A stretch of DNA of 64,000 nucleotides from Clostridium fungisolvens. GTDB lineage: Bacteria; Bacillota; Clostridia; Clostridiales; Clostridiaceae. How positions within the stretch are numbered: the stretch's first letter is position 1; the number at the start of each line of letters is the position of its first letter. Both the position numbers and the translations under genes were made by a program. The stretch covers positions 2,914,001 through 2,978,000 of the forward strand of contig NZ_BLZR01000001.1 in assembly GCF_014193895.1 (NCBI RefSeq), written 5' to 3'. Shown here piece after piece: positions 17,435 to 25,488 of the stretch. The notes beneath the pieces are model-generated. The model was not told the DNA's origin and made no database searches. It saw nothing but the letters and a program-made list of their open reading frames with translations.

Positions 17435-18271
17435 TTACCCCCATAATGCACTGGCATCACTTGAACTTCTATTAAGTCGAGAAAAATCTGTTTTTACAAA
17501 TGAATTAGTCGCTAATATCAAGAATATAATGCCTATAGCCACAATGATAGTAAAAGATATAATAGGAGTAACAATGAATCCGTGAATTTCAATTGCCAAT
17601 CCCTGTTTCACAAGCTCTTCAGAGGATAAATTTGTTTTTTCCAAAACAACCATACGGAAAAAAGCAGTTGCATAGGTCATTGGATTGATATAAGCAACAT
17701 ATCTAAGTGTACTAGGTAACATCGATAACGGAATATACGCACCTGATATAAAGGTTAATGGCATAGTTACAGCAGTTTTAACTATTTGAAAAGTTTGACC
17801 ATTACGTACAATGGTAGCTAAATATAACCCAACACCTGAAAAAACAAGTCCAACACTAATCATAGCTAAAAGTACCCAAAGTGGAGTTACCCATGAGGTA
17901 AATTTAATACCTATAAATAATCCAAGAATTAATATCATAATCCCTTGTATGGTGGATACAGTTGCTGCCGATAATAATTGGCCCATAGCAACATTTAACC
18001 TTTTAGCAGGAGAAACTAAAACTTCTTTCATAAAGCCACTTACCATATCATCAACGGTAGAGGAGGCTAGATTAAGTGAACCTTCAAACACTGTTGTTAT
18101 GATAACTCCTGAGAGCATATATGCAATAGGATTTTCTATTGAATTAATTTTAAAAATAGCCCCAAACACATAAACAAAGAAAAATGGGAACACAAGTGAA
18201 AAAATCAAACCTGTCTTATTTCTTACAAAAGCTTTCAATCCTCTTTTCCACAATGCAAATACAGTATTCAT
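17435..18271 (-). CDS. ABC-2 type permease (DrrB-like exporter subunit)
   Basis: A 278-residue permease with six membrane helices and the ABC-2 signature region (PLTFISGAYIPLSMLPSTLRYVAYINPMTY). It starts one base after the ATPase gene stop, with GGAGG overlapping the end of that gene. Together they form a DrrAB-like exporter that usually expels amphipathic drugs or antibiotics. No substrate can be named. Confidence 0.88.
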   Translation of the reverse strand: MNTVFALWKRGLKAFVRNKTGLIFSLVFPFFFVYVFGAIFKINSIENPIAYMLSGVIITTVFEGSLNLASSTVDDMVSGFMKEVLVSPAKRLNVAMGQLLSAATVSTIQGIMILILGLFIGIKFTSWVTPLWVLLAMISVGLVFSGVGLYLATIVRNGQTFQIVKTAVTMPLTFISGAYIPLSMLPSTLRYVAYINPMTYATAFFRMVVLEKTNLSSEELVKQGLAIEIHGFIVTPIISFTIIVAIGIIFLILATNSFVKTDFSRLNRSSSDASALWG

Positions 18272-18272
18272 A

Positions 18273-19193
18273 TTATGCCTCCTCCCTAATTTTTCTTCCG
18301 GTAATCTCTAAGAAAACGTCATTAAAGGTACCTTTTTTTATTTCAATGTCAGTAATCACATCTTTTTGTAAACTTAAAACTTCCAATAAAGTATTAGTGT
18401 TTTCAGCATCTACCTTATAGTATCCATCTTTTTTCTCATAATTCATTTTAAATTCTGTGAGCATTTTTTCAAGCTCAGGTTCATTTTTTGTAGTGATATA
18501 TGCCTTATCTTTAGTATACATTTTTTTCAAAGCATATGGCGTATCATGAGCCACTATCCTTCCGCCATCTATAATTGCAATCTTATCGCATATTTCTGCT
18601 TCTTCCATATAATGAGTGGTAAGAAAAATAGTTATATTTCTCTCTCTTTGAAGCTTCACAATATATTCCCAAATATGAGATCGTGTTTGTGGATCAAGCC
18701 CTGTTGTTGGCTCATCAAGAAATAAAACCTTTGGATAGTGTATTAACCCACGAGCAATTTCTACACGACGTTTCATTCCACCAGACAAAGCACCTACTAA
18801 TTTCTTTCTTTCTCCCAATAAATCAACTAGCTTTAAAACAAACTGGATACGTTCCTCAACTTCTTTTTTGGGAACATTATAAAACACACAATGCATTTTA
18901 AGATTTTCATCAATTGTCATCTTTGAATCTAATGTTGAATCCTGAAATACCACTCCAATTGTTGATCTAACTTGATTTTTTTGTGTAGCAACATCTTTTC
19001 CATCTATTATAAGTGTACCTGATGTCTTATCAAATATTGTACATAGAGTATTTATCGTAGTACTCTTTCCAGCTCCATTGGGTCCTAAAAAAGCGAAAAT
19101 ACTCCCTTCCTCCACTGTAAAAGAAATATCATCTACAGCTGTAAATTCACCATATCTTTTAGTGAAATCTTTAACTTCAATTATAGGATTCAT
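18273..19193 (-). CDS. ABC transporter ATPase (DrrA-like)
   Basis: The ATPase has Walker A GPNGAGKST, signature SGGMKRR, Walker B VLFLDEPTTGLD and switch TTHYMEEA, followed by the C-terminal DUF4162-like extension (about 215-305) common to DrrA proteins. I start at the ATG ending at 19193 (MNPIIEVKDFTKRYG, 306 residues), nine bases after AAGGG. A longer frame to 19247 runs into the family B repeat directly upstream and has no binding site. It forms an operon with the permease at 17435-18271. Confidence 0.9.
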   Translation of the reverse strand: MNPIIEVKDFTKRYGEFTAVDDISFTVEEGSIFAFLGPNGAGKSTTINTLCTIFDKTSGTLIIDGKDVATQKNQVRSTIGVVFQDSTLDSKMTIDENLKMHCVFYNVPKKEVEERIQFVLKLVDLLGERKKLVGALSGGMKRRVEIARGLIHYPKVLFLDEPTTGLDPQTRSHIWEYIVKLQRERNITIFLTTHYMEEAEICDKIAIIDGGRIVAHDTPYALKKMYTKDKAYITTKNEPELEKMLTEFKMNYEKKDGYYKVDAENTNTLLEVLSLQKDVITDIEIKKGTFNDVFLEITGRKIREEA

Positions 19194-19237
19194 TTCATCA
19201 TTCCCTTCATATGATTTTAACTTTTGTATTATAGAGA

Positions 19238-19331
19238 GATGTACCACTTCGATCCGAAATCTATTTTAAATCTCTCACATGTTCTGTTGAGAGTTTTAAA
19301 AATAATAGATTTTATTACAAAGTGGTACATA
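19238..19331. repeat. Palindromic repeat, family B, copy 3
   Basis: Left end GATGTACCACTTCGATCCGA and right end ATTACAAAGTGGTACAT pair, with complementary arms CTCTCA...TGAGAG nearer the centre. It lies just upstream of the DrrA-like ATPase start, perhaps in its leader. Confidence 0.8.
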
Positions 19332-19382
19332 CTTAATTATGTCTTATAATCCATATTTTAATCACTTTACAAGATTATAAAG

Positions 19383-19405
19383 AACCTTAATTGTATTATA
19401 AGGTT
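19383..19405 (-). terminator. Weak terminator overlapping the flavin-binding protein's stop codon
   Basis: AACCTT (19383-19388) pairs with AAGGTT (19400-19405); on the minus strand the following bases CTTTATAATCTTG are only moderately T-rich. A low-confidence call. Confidence 0.4.
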
Positions 19406-19818
19406 AACTTACCCACATTACCATAGCCTACCGTAACTTCAGCTTCATTAAAATGTATTTCATAAACTTCCATCATAGAGCCTGCATTTGCAACTGTAGC
19501 CTCGAAACCAGGATACTTTTTAGTAATACCAGCTTTTATATCATGAACTGTTAGATCACTTTTTTGAATCATAGCATTTTTAACTCTCACTATCCCAACT
19601 TTTCCATCAGGAATTGTTGTAAATGCTACCTTATTATTTTGTGAAATTTCCACAGTTTTTGCGGATTGCTTAAAGGTCGGAAAATATACAACATTGTTAT
19701 TTTGGTTATCATAATAAAAAGTAATAATCCTTACGTTTGGAGCATTGTCTACTGAAGTTGCCAGTGCTAATGTAGCACTACTTTCCATTGTCATTTCAAA
19801 TTCTTTTAAAAAATCCAT
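19396..19818 (-). CDS. Pyridoxamine 5'-phosphate oxidase-like flavin-binding protein
   Basis: A 140-residue protein with the split-barrel fold of the pyridoxamine 5'-phosphate oxidase-like group: a start MDFLKEFEMTMESSATLALATSVDNAPNVRIITFYYD, then NNVVYFPTFKQSAKTVEISQNNKVAFTT. These proteins bind FMN or F420 and often reduce or sequester small molecules. The true PdxH catalytic set is not visible, so vitamin B6 synthesis is unlikely. It is divergent from the WYL regulator gene and the 16-bp palindrome between them suggests direct control by that regulator. Confidence 0.8.
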   Translation of the reverse strand: MDFLKEFEMTMESSATLALATSVDNAPNVRIITFYYDNQNNNVVYFPTFKQSAKTVEISQNNKVAFTTIPDGKVGIVRVKNAMIQKSDLTVHDIKAGITKKYPGFEATVANAGSMMEVYEIHFNEAEVTVGYGNVGKLTL

Positions 19819-19894
19819 TTTTATTCTCTCCTATAAATCTATTTATTCACTTACTGTTATTGATAAGTACAGTTCTATTATATTTGAATAACCT

Positions 19895-19910
19895 TGACAT
19901 CTATATGTCA
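19895..19910. promoter_or_regulatory. Palindromic operator in the divergent flavoprotein/WYL intergenic region
   Basis: TGACAT-CTAT-ATGTCA is a perfect 6+6 palindrome. It overlaps a TTGACA hexamer (19894-19899) reading toward the WYL gene and lies about ten bases upstream of a TATAAT on the minus strand (19882-19877) reading toward the flavoprotein gene. This placement suits autorepression plus control of the neighbour. Confidence 0.5.
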
Positions 19911-19952
19911 TGGTTATATGTTATAATAAAAATAAAAACGTAGGTGATACAA

Positions 19953-20909
19953 TTGAAAATTCACAGGTTAATATCCATTATTATGCTGCTGCTTGAGCAC
20001 AAACAAATCAGTGCCACTAAGCTTGCTGAAATGTTTGAAGTTACACCTAGAACAATATATAGAGATGTAGACGCAATAAGCTTAGCTGGTATTCCCATTG
20101 TTGCTTATCCAGGTGTTAATGGTGGTATTAGCATTATGGAGGAGTATAAGATAGAAAAAAGACTTTTTACTGTTTCTGATGTAACTTCTCTATTAATCGG
20201 ACTTGGAAGTATACATTCAACCATGACAAGCAAAGAAATCCTTAATACTATGGCCAAAATTAAAGGTTTGGTTCCAGAACACCAAATTAGAGATATTGAA
20301 TTAAAATCAAATCAAATTACTATTGACCATGCTCCTTGGATTGGAAATAAAAATATAAATGTGAATCTTGAGGAAATTAGGACTGCTCTTTCTGAAAATA
20401 GATTAGTAGTTTTTAAATATTCCGCTCAAAATGCAATAAAGAGTCAAAGAAAAGTTGAACCCTATAGATTAGTTCTGAAGAATTCAAGCTGGTATTTACA
20501 AGGCTATTGCACTACTAGAAACGACTTTCGTATTTTTAAACTATCACGTATTTCATCACTTGAACTTCTAGAAGAGACCTTTCTTCCTAGAGAATTTGAA
20601 TATAAAGCTCTAGAGCTACCTATTAATATAGATAAAAAAAGTATCAAAATTAAACTTCTTATTGATGAATCACTACGAGACATGATGATAGAATTTTGTG
20701 GTGAGGAAAACATTGAAGCTTACGAAAATAATAAATTTATAGTTTCTTTCCCATTTACAGAGGATGATTTTTCCTATAGTATGATACTTCGCTTGGGCGA
20801 TAAATGCGAATGCTTAGGACCTGAAAATGTTCGGTTAGAGATTATTAGACGAGCTGAAAATTTATTGAATATTTATAAAAAGAGAGAAAAAATTACACCA
20901 GAAGAATAA
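19953..20909 (+). CDS. WYL-domain transcriptional regulator (YafY/PafC-like)
   Basis: A 318-residue regulator: N-terminal HTH_11 winged helix (KIHRLISIIMLLLEHKQISATKLAEMFEVTPRTIYRDVDAI), then a WYL ligand-binding domain (about 135-210, with VEPYRLVLKNSSWYLQGYC) and a C-terminal WCX-like extension. I place the start at TTG 19953, six bases after GGTG; an in-frame GTG at 19944 lies inside that binding site. Family members bind small molecules or nucleic acid ligands through the WYL domain. It probably regulates the divergent flavin-binding protein gene. A terminator follows at 20967-21011. Confidence 0.88.
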   Translation: MKIHRLISIIMLLLEHKQISATKLAEMFEVTPRTIYRDVDAISLAGIPIVAYPGVNGGISIMEEYKIEKRLFTVSDVTSLLIGLGSIHSTMTSKEILNTMAKIKGLVPEHQIRDIELKSNQITIDHAPWIGNKNINVNLEEIRTALSENRLVVFKYSAQNAIKSQRKVEPYRLVLKNSSWYLQGYCTTRNDFRIFKLSRISSLELLEETFLPREFEYKALELPINIDKKSIKIKLLIDESLRDMMIEFCGEENIEAYENNKFIVSFPFTEDDFSYSMILRLGDKCECLGPENVRLEIIRRAENLLNIYKKREKITPEE

Positions 20910-20966
20910 TATCGAAACTAATGAATACTTCCAATTAGTTTTACCATTAAATTATAAAATGTTGAT

Positions 20967-21011
20967 ATATGTTTTAAGGGGAACTTTGTTAGCCCCCCCC
21001 TTAAAACATAT
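20967..21011 (+). terminator. Terminator after the WYL regulator
   Basis: ATATGTTTTAAGGGG (20967-20981) pairs perfectly with CCCCTTAAAACATAT (20997-21011), followed by TTTTT. Confidence 0.8.
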
Positions 21012-21105
21012 TTTTATAACGTTATGTGTAAAGTTTACTGTTGATTATGCTTAATTTCTGAGTTCTTTTTGTATAGGTATCTTCATGAATATGGAAAAAA
21101 GATAT

Positions 21106-21630
21106 TTAGAATCTCATTCTCATTATAAATAAATAAAAAAATATACGAGGTAATCCAATGACAGATATTATTGTGATTGCAGTATTTACTTTTTTCTCAT
21201 CTCGTAAGAAAAACAATAAAAACTTATACCCTAAAATACCAATTAATCCACCCACACAATTTAGAATTATATCATCGATGTCTGATGCTCCTATACCAAA
21301 AATCCCCTGAATGATTTCAACAAGCAAACTCACGATAAATATAACCAATAAATTATTTTTTACTCTTTTATCTTTTTTGAATAATGCCAAATATGTGCCA
21401 AGAGGAATAAATATAGCTATATTGCCAACCACATTACCAAAAGCAAATGCTCTTACATTAGCAGATTTGCTAGATATATATTCTATTATACTATTAAAAG
21501 GAATGACATTGATTGACCTATGCTCCAAATGCGAAATTCTTGATAAGAACAATATCTTGATTAACAAAATTATATAGCAAATAAAAACACCATATAAAAA
21601 GACTGTTTTAATTTTTTCTCGTTTATTCAT
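21106..21630 (-). CDS. VanZ-like membrane protein
   Basis: A 174-residue protein with four or five membrane helices and the VanZ family pattern: an N-terminal helix followed by LEHRSINVIPFNSIIEYI, then GNIAIFIPLGTYLALF, LLVEIIQGIFGIGASDIDDIILNCVGGLIGILGYK. The DIDD motif before the third core helix is typical. VanZ-like proteins can raise low-level resistance to teicoplanin or other lipoglycopeptides but most have no known role. The start is put at the ATG ending at 21630 because GGAGG is directly upstream, although the spacing (four bases) is short. The next gene upstream in the same direction is the carboxypeptidase of the VanRS locus, 250 bp away. Confidence 0.85.
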   Translation of the reverse strand: MNKREKIKTVFLYGVFICYIILLIKILFLSRISHLEHRSINVIPFNSIIEYISSKSANVRAFAFGNVVGNIAIFIPLGTYLALFKKDKRVKNNLLVIFIVSLLVEIIQGIFGIGASDIDDIILNCVGGLIGILGYKFLLFFLRDEKKVNTAITIISVIGLPRIFFYLFIMRMRF

Positions 21631-21878
21631 AATACCTCCATTTTTCCGTTTCATCATTTTTTGCTATAGATATCTGACGTTCAGTTTACAAATAACTTTC
21701 AGCTCACATTTTTCAACTATTTTTTCTATGTTTATATTAAACAGAGCTAAAATTAAAAGTTTTTTAATCTTCATCCCCCTTCAAAGCCTGTCCAATTCAC
21801 AATTTCATAATATAGAAATCAGTCAGGTAATGTTGGAATTTTTGCTTATGAAAATCTTAATAATTTCTTAAGGACTTA
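21631..21878. other. Intergenic region without a supported gene
   Basis: About 250 bp of AT-rich DNA between the VanZ-like gene and the carboxypeptidase gene. It holds AATCTTAATAATTTCTTAAGG near 21850, which resembles the repeats upstream of the VanR-like gene, but no terminator or promoter is convincing. Confidence 0.4.
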
Positions 21879-22904
21879 TTATTTCCCTATACTATTGTAT
21901 ACAGTTAATGCATCAGTAATATTATACTGTTTAGTATGGTGATCTCCTTTTGCACCAGCTGAAATCATAATATATTCCTGTTTACCTACTTTTGCGAGAC
22001 TTGCAAGACATAGACCAGCCTCATCGGTATATCCAGTTTTTCCTCCTAAAACTTCCCCGCCAATAATGTTTTGATTGTTGAGTTCTTCAAACATGGTACT
22101 ATAAAAGGTTATCCCGCCAGGGTGCTTATTGGTAGGCTGTGTGGAATGACGAGAAGAAGTAAAAATCTCCTTGAAAGTATCATTTTTCAATGCATAGCTT
22201 AAAAGAATAGACAGGTCTTTCACCGTTGTATAATGGTTTTCATTGTGAAGTCCAGTGGTATTTTCAAAATGAGTGTTTTTCATACCTAGATCAGCAGCCT
22301 TTTTATTCATCATTTCTACAAAATTCTGCTCTGATCCCGCAATTTGATTAGCAAGTCCAATGCAGCACTCCGCACCGCTTGGTAGCAGTACTCCATATAA
22401 CAAGTCTATTGCCATTACCTGCTCACCTGACTTAAAACCTGCCATTGATGCATCTGCTCCGTACAGACCCTGGAACGTAGAATTGGTCAGTTTGATTTCT
22501 TCCTTTAGATTAGGTAAATTCTCTATAGCAACAATGGCTGTCATCATTTTAGTCAAAGAAGCAGGATAGATTTTCTCTTGGCTACTTTTATCCATTAAAA
22601 TAGTATGATCTTTTAAACGGATCAGAATGGCATAAGGACTTTTCAGCTTATCTGGTGATATGGAAACAGAGGAATTGAGTTCTATCTTTGAAGGAGGAAC
22701 CAGTGTTGTTCCATTGTCAGAAGAATCCTTTGTCATATTTAAAGAAGAGTATGCCGAGTTTTTATCATCATATTGTTTTTCAAAGATGTTCTGGTATTCT
22801 GAAATAGTGGTGAATTTATAAACTAAATCAACAATTCCAACCATCAACAGAAATGCTAAAAATACTCTTATCGCTAATGTTTTCTTTTCTATTTTTCGTA
22901 CCAT
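21879..22904 (-). CDS. Membrane-anchored D-alanyl-D-alanine carboxypeptidase (peptidase S11, VanY_D-like)
   Basis: The 341-residue protein has an N-terminal membrane helix (about 10-28), a linker and a penicillin-binding-protein fold. Active-site motifs are S116-LTK119 (PASLTKMM), a second motif SGA (176-178, where many homologues have SGN) and KTG in GGKTGYTDEAG. It should remove the terminal D-Ala from peptidoglycan pentapeptides outside the cell. Its place directly behind VanRS-like genes parallels VanY_D, a carboxypeptidase of this penicillin-binding type. No vanH, ligase or vanX gene is present, so it would lower the amount of glycopeptide target without making an altered one. A probable own promoter with VanR-type repeats lies in the gap. 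Confidence 0.85.
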   Translation of the reverse strand: MVRKIEKKTLAIRVFLAFLLMVGIVDLVYKFTTISEYQNIFEKQYDDKNSAYSSLNMTKDSSDNGTTLVPPSKIELNSSVSISPDKLKSPYAILIRLKDHTILMDKSSQEKIYPASLTKMMTAIVAIENLPNLKEEIKLTNSTFQGLYGADASMAGFKSGEQVMAIDLLYGVLLPSGAECCIGLANQIAGSEQNFVEMMNKKAADLGMKNTHFENTTGLHNENHYTTVKDLSILLSYALKNDTFKEIFTSSRHSTQPTNKHPGGITFYSTMFEELNNQNIIGGEVLGGKTGYTDEAGLCLASLAKVGKQEYIMISAGAKGDHHTKQYNITDALTVYNSIGK

Positions 22905-22931
22905 AATAAAACAACTCCTTATTCTGTGCTG

Positions 22932-23017
22932 ATATTATTTAAACACAGAACAAGGAGCAATTTTGGAATTCTATCTTATGACTTTCTTATGACTTTATTA
23001 AAACTTTCTTATGATGG
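22932..23017 (-). promoter_or_regulatory. Probable VanR-activated promoter of the carboxypeptidase gene
   Basis: Read on the minus strand, TTGCTC (22960-22955) and TAATAT (22937-22932) are 17 bp apart, a weak -35 with a good -10. Just upstream lie two perfect tandem copies of an 11-bp unit (AAGTCATAAGA on the minus strand, 22995-22985 and 22984-22974) and a diverged third (23017-23007). OmpR-family activators such as VanR bind tandem repeats at 11-bp steps ahead of weak -35 boxes. An inverted repeat, 22915-22928 with 22944-22957, covers the ribosome binding site and the -35. Confidence 0.6.
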
Positions 23018-24151
23018 AAGCTTTACTGTAAATGTAGTATTTTTGGTGCTGCTTTCCACAGAGATTGTACCATCGTGAGCCATGACAATTTCTTGTGCGA
23101 TTGCCAAACCTAACCCTGCCCCACCGGTGTTGGTGGAACGTGCAGAATCTAATCTATAAAACTTTTCAAAAATAGTCTCGAGTTTTCCTTGGGGAATTGG
23201 ATTTCCTTGATTAGTAAAAGTTATAATAATATTTTTGTCCTGTTGCTTAGCAGTAATATCAATGACGCTGTCTTCATAGCTATAAGCTATGGCATTTTTC
23301 AGAATGTTATTGAACACACGAGCCAGTTTGTCTGCATCTCCCCACATAGTGAGGCCATCAGGTACATTGACGTACACCTGCTTTTCCTGTGAAGTCAGCA
23401 TTGGATAGAATTCATCTGCCATCTGCTGGAGCATGAACAGTAAATTGATTTTTTCTTTATTCAAAATAATAGTTTGAAGATTAAATCTTGTGATCTCAAA
23501 AAACTCATTTATAAGCTCCTCTAATCGATAAGCCTTTTCTAATGTAATACCCACATACTTTGACTTCTGATTAAGGGGCATATCAGGAGCTTCATCCAGA
23601 AGACTTAAGTATCCTATAACTGACGTCAGAGGAGTCTTTATATCATGAGCCAAGTAAACTACCAAATCATTTTTGCGTCGCTCGGCATCAAGTGCAGCTT
23701 TCTTTTGTTTTTCCAAGTTGTTTTTTATCTGATTTATCTTATTTTCCATAAAATCCAGTTCCGGGGATAATACAATTTCTTCATCGGATTCCTCAACAAG
23801 TTTATCCATCCCGCTACTTATTTCATCAAAATATGTTGTAAACCAAGAAACAGAAAATCGAAAAAGGATAACTAATAAAAATATTAGAATTACAACAAAA
23901 ATGATCATTTCCATATTATTGCGAATCACCAACTGATAGACTTCCTGTGCGTCCGAATTTCTAAAATGAAAAGCGTTGACTAAATATCGAACGATACGAT
24001 CTCCGATCTTTCCCCGGAGGATATATCTCAATAGATAGACTGTCACAGCGGCAGCAACTGTAATCAGAAGCATTTGAAAAAATACTTTCCTTTTTAATTT
24101 TGTATAATCATTACTTCTTTTATCTCTGTTACTTTTCAATCTTATAGCCAA
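23009..24151 (-). CDS. vanS: VanS-like sensor histidine kinase
   Basis: A 380-residue kinase with two membrane helices (about 25-43 and 82-99) and a 35-40 residue extracellular loop, as in VanS proteins. It has a HAMP-like linker, then the dimerisation helix with H169 (VVYLAHDIKTPLTSVIGYLSLL), N box NNILKNAIAYS, ITFTNQGNPIP and G box GGAGLGLAIAQEI. The H-box context is very close to that of VanS of glycopeptide-resistance clusters. The start overlaps the end of the regulator gene by 23 bases. It should sense glycopeptides or cell-wall damage and phosphorylate the VanR-like protein. The symbol is by similarity only; it is not part of a complete van cluster here. Confidence 0.85.
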   Translation of the reverse strand: MAIRLKSNRDKRSNDYTKLKRKVFFQMLLITVAAAVTVYLLRYILRGKIGDRIVRYLVNAFHFRNSDAQEVYQLVIRNNMEMIIFVVILIFLLVILFRFSVSWFTTYFDEISSGMDKLVEESDEEIVLSPELDFMENKINQIKNNLEKQKKAALDAERRKNDLVVYLAHDIKTPLTSVIGYLSLLDEAPDMPLNQKSKYVGITLEKAYRLEELINEFFEITRFNLQTIILNKEKINLLFMLQQMADEFYPMLTSQEKQVYVNVPDGLTMWGDADKLARVFNNILKNAIAYSYEDSVIDITAKQQDKNIIITFTNQGNPIPQGKLETIFEKFYRLDSARSTNTGGAGLGLAIAQEIVMAHDGTISVESSTKNTTFTVKLPS

Positions 24152-24827
24152 CCCCCCATACGGTCTTTATATATTTAGGATGCTCTGCGCTGTCATGCAT
24201 CTTTTCTCTTAGATGCCTAACATGAACCATTACAGTATTATTGCTATTGGTGAAATACTTATCTCCCCATACCTCATGGAACAATTCTTCCGAACTTACC
24301 ACACGTCCACGATTGGAGCAAAGCACCCAAAGAATTGAAAACTCTGTAGGAGTGAGAGATAGCTTTTTTTCATTCAGCGTGCATTCACGGGTATCCATAT
24401 CCAATACCAATCCAGAAAATGCAATGAAGTTCTCTTGCTGTTTTGGCTCCCCAGAATTATATTTGGTAAATCTGCGGAGCTGCGCCTTTACACGTGCAAC
24501 AAGCTCCAAAGGCCGAAAGGGTTTTGTTATATAATCATCGGCACCTAGTGTAAGTCCTGTAATTTTATCAATTTCTTCTTCTTTAGCCGTCAGCATGATA
24601 ACAGGGAAATTATGATTTTCCCTAATCTTCTGACAGAGAGTAAAGCCATCAATATCCGGTAGCATGACATCAAGTATTGCAAGCTGTAACTGTTCCGACT
24701 GAACACACTTCAGTGCATCTTCACCGTTATAAAATTTGTATATTATAAAACCCTCATTTTTTAAATAAACTTCAATTAAATCTGCTATGGACTGCTCATC
24801 ATCTACAACTAAAATATTTATTTTCAT
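24129..24827 (-). CDS. vanR: VanR-like response regulator (OmpR family)
   Basis: The 232-residue regulator opens MKINILVVDDEQSIADLIEVYLKNEG, almost the textbook VanR start. Receiver domain about 1-120 with phospho-acceptor D53 (LAILDVMLPDIDGF) and K102 in ITKPF; winged-helix domain about 130-230 with LTPTEFSILWVLCSNRG and TVMVHVRHLREKM. It is the first gene of the regulator-kinase pair and probably activates its own promoter and that of the downstream carboxypeptidase. Preceded by AAGGGGA. Confidence 0.88.
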   Translation of the reverse strand: MKINILVVDDEQSIADLIEVYLKNEGFIIYKFYNGEDALKCVQSEQLQLAILDVMLPDIDGFTLCQKIRENHNFPVIMLTAKEEEIDKITGLTLGADDYITKPFRPLELVARVKAQLRRFTKYNSGEPKQQENFIAFSGLVLDMDTRECTLNEKKLSLTPTEFSILWVLCSNRGRVVSSEELFHEVWGDKYFTNSNNTVMVHVRHLREKMHDSAEHPKYIKTVWGVGYKIEK

Positions 24828-24862
24828 AAGTTTTATCCCCTTCTTCCTGATTAAATACCATT

Positions 24863-24931
24863 ATTATAGTACTGCTAAATTAAATTAAAATCATAATAAT
24901 CTTCTTAATAAAATCTTAAGGTTTTATTAAG
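24863..24931 (-). promoter_or_regulatory. Probable autoregulated promoter of the VanRS-like operon
   Basis: Minus-strand TATAAT at 24868-24863 has no recognisable -35 at the correct distance. Upstream, at 24931-24904, the 28-bp palindrome CTTAATAAAA...TTTTATTAAG also reads as TTAA-starting units at 11-bp steps. A weak -35 with such repeats fits activation by phosphorylated VanR-like protein. Confidence 0.5.
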
Positions 24932-25476
24932 ATAGGCTTCAATCTTTATGTTTAAAATTAATTTTCTCATAGTTTTTAGTTCAGATAGTTTTTTCAAAGC
25001 TTTAAATCACTCTATAATTTATTAAAAATTGAACTGCCAAAACTTAGTGAAAGTATACTCTATTATTCCACAACTTTCAATTTATAAAAATGAAATCGCC
25101 AATCTAAATTTATTACTAAATATACTATTTGGTTTAAGTTAAAAACGCATAATATTTATAAACAGAAAATTTGTAATGCATTTCACTCAATTATTATTAA
25201 AAATACTCTTCTAGCATTATACTTTTAGCTCTAAATCCTTCTCTCCTGCCCCCTAAAGCCTTGAGAGCTCATATATTGATATTTCACTTAAATAAATCTA
25301 TATTTCTTATATTCTCAATATTTGAAGCTATAAATTATTAAGTTTATAATAGATGATGGTTTATTAACCTTAAAATTTTTTTATCAATAATATATATTAA
25401 ATGATACTTGAAGCAATACTTTTTATTTTTATACATTAAACTATGAGTAGTAAATCTAAGATTTTATTTAAGGCTG
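24932..25476. other. Long AT-rich intergenic region
   Basis: This 545-bp stretch separates the divergent VanRS-like operon and the MATE gene. I see no ORF with a binding site, no strong hairpin and no clear promoter for the MATE gene. Confidence 0.5.
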
Positions 25477-25488
25477 GTGAATGTAAAT

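Noticed and set aside
19193..19247. Longer start for the DrrA-like ATPase
   Set aside because: The extra codons run into a family B repeat and lack a binding site; the ATG ending at 19193 has AAGGG at the right distance.
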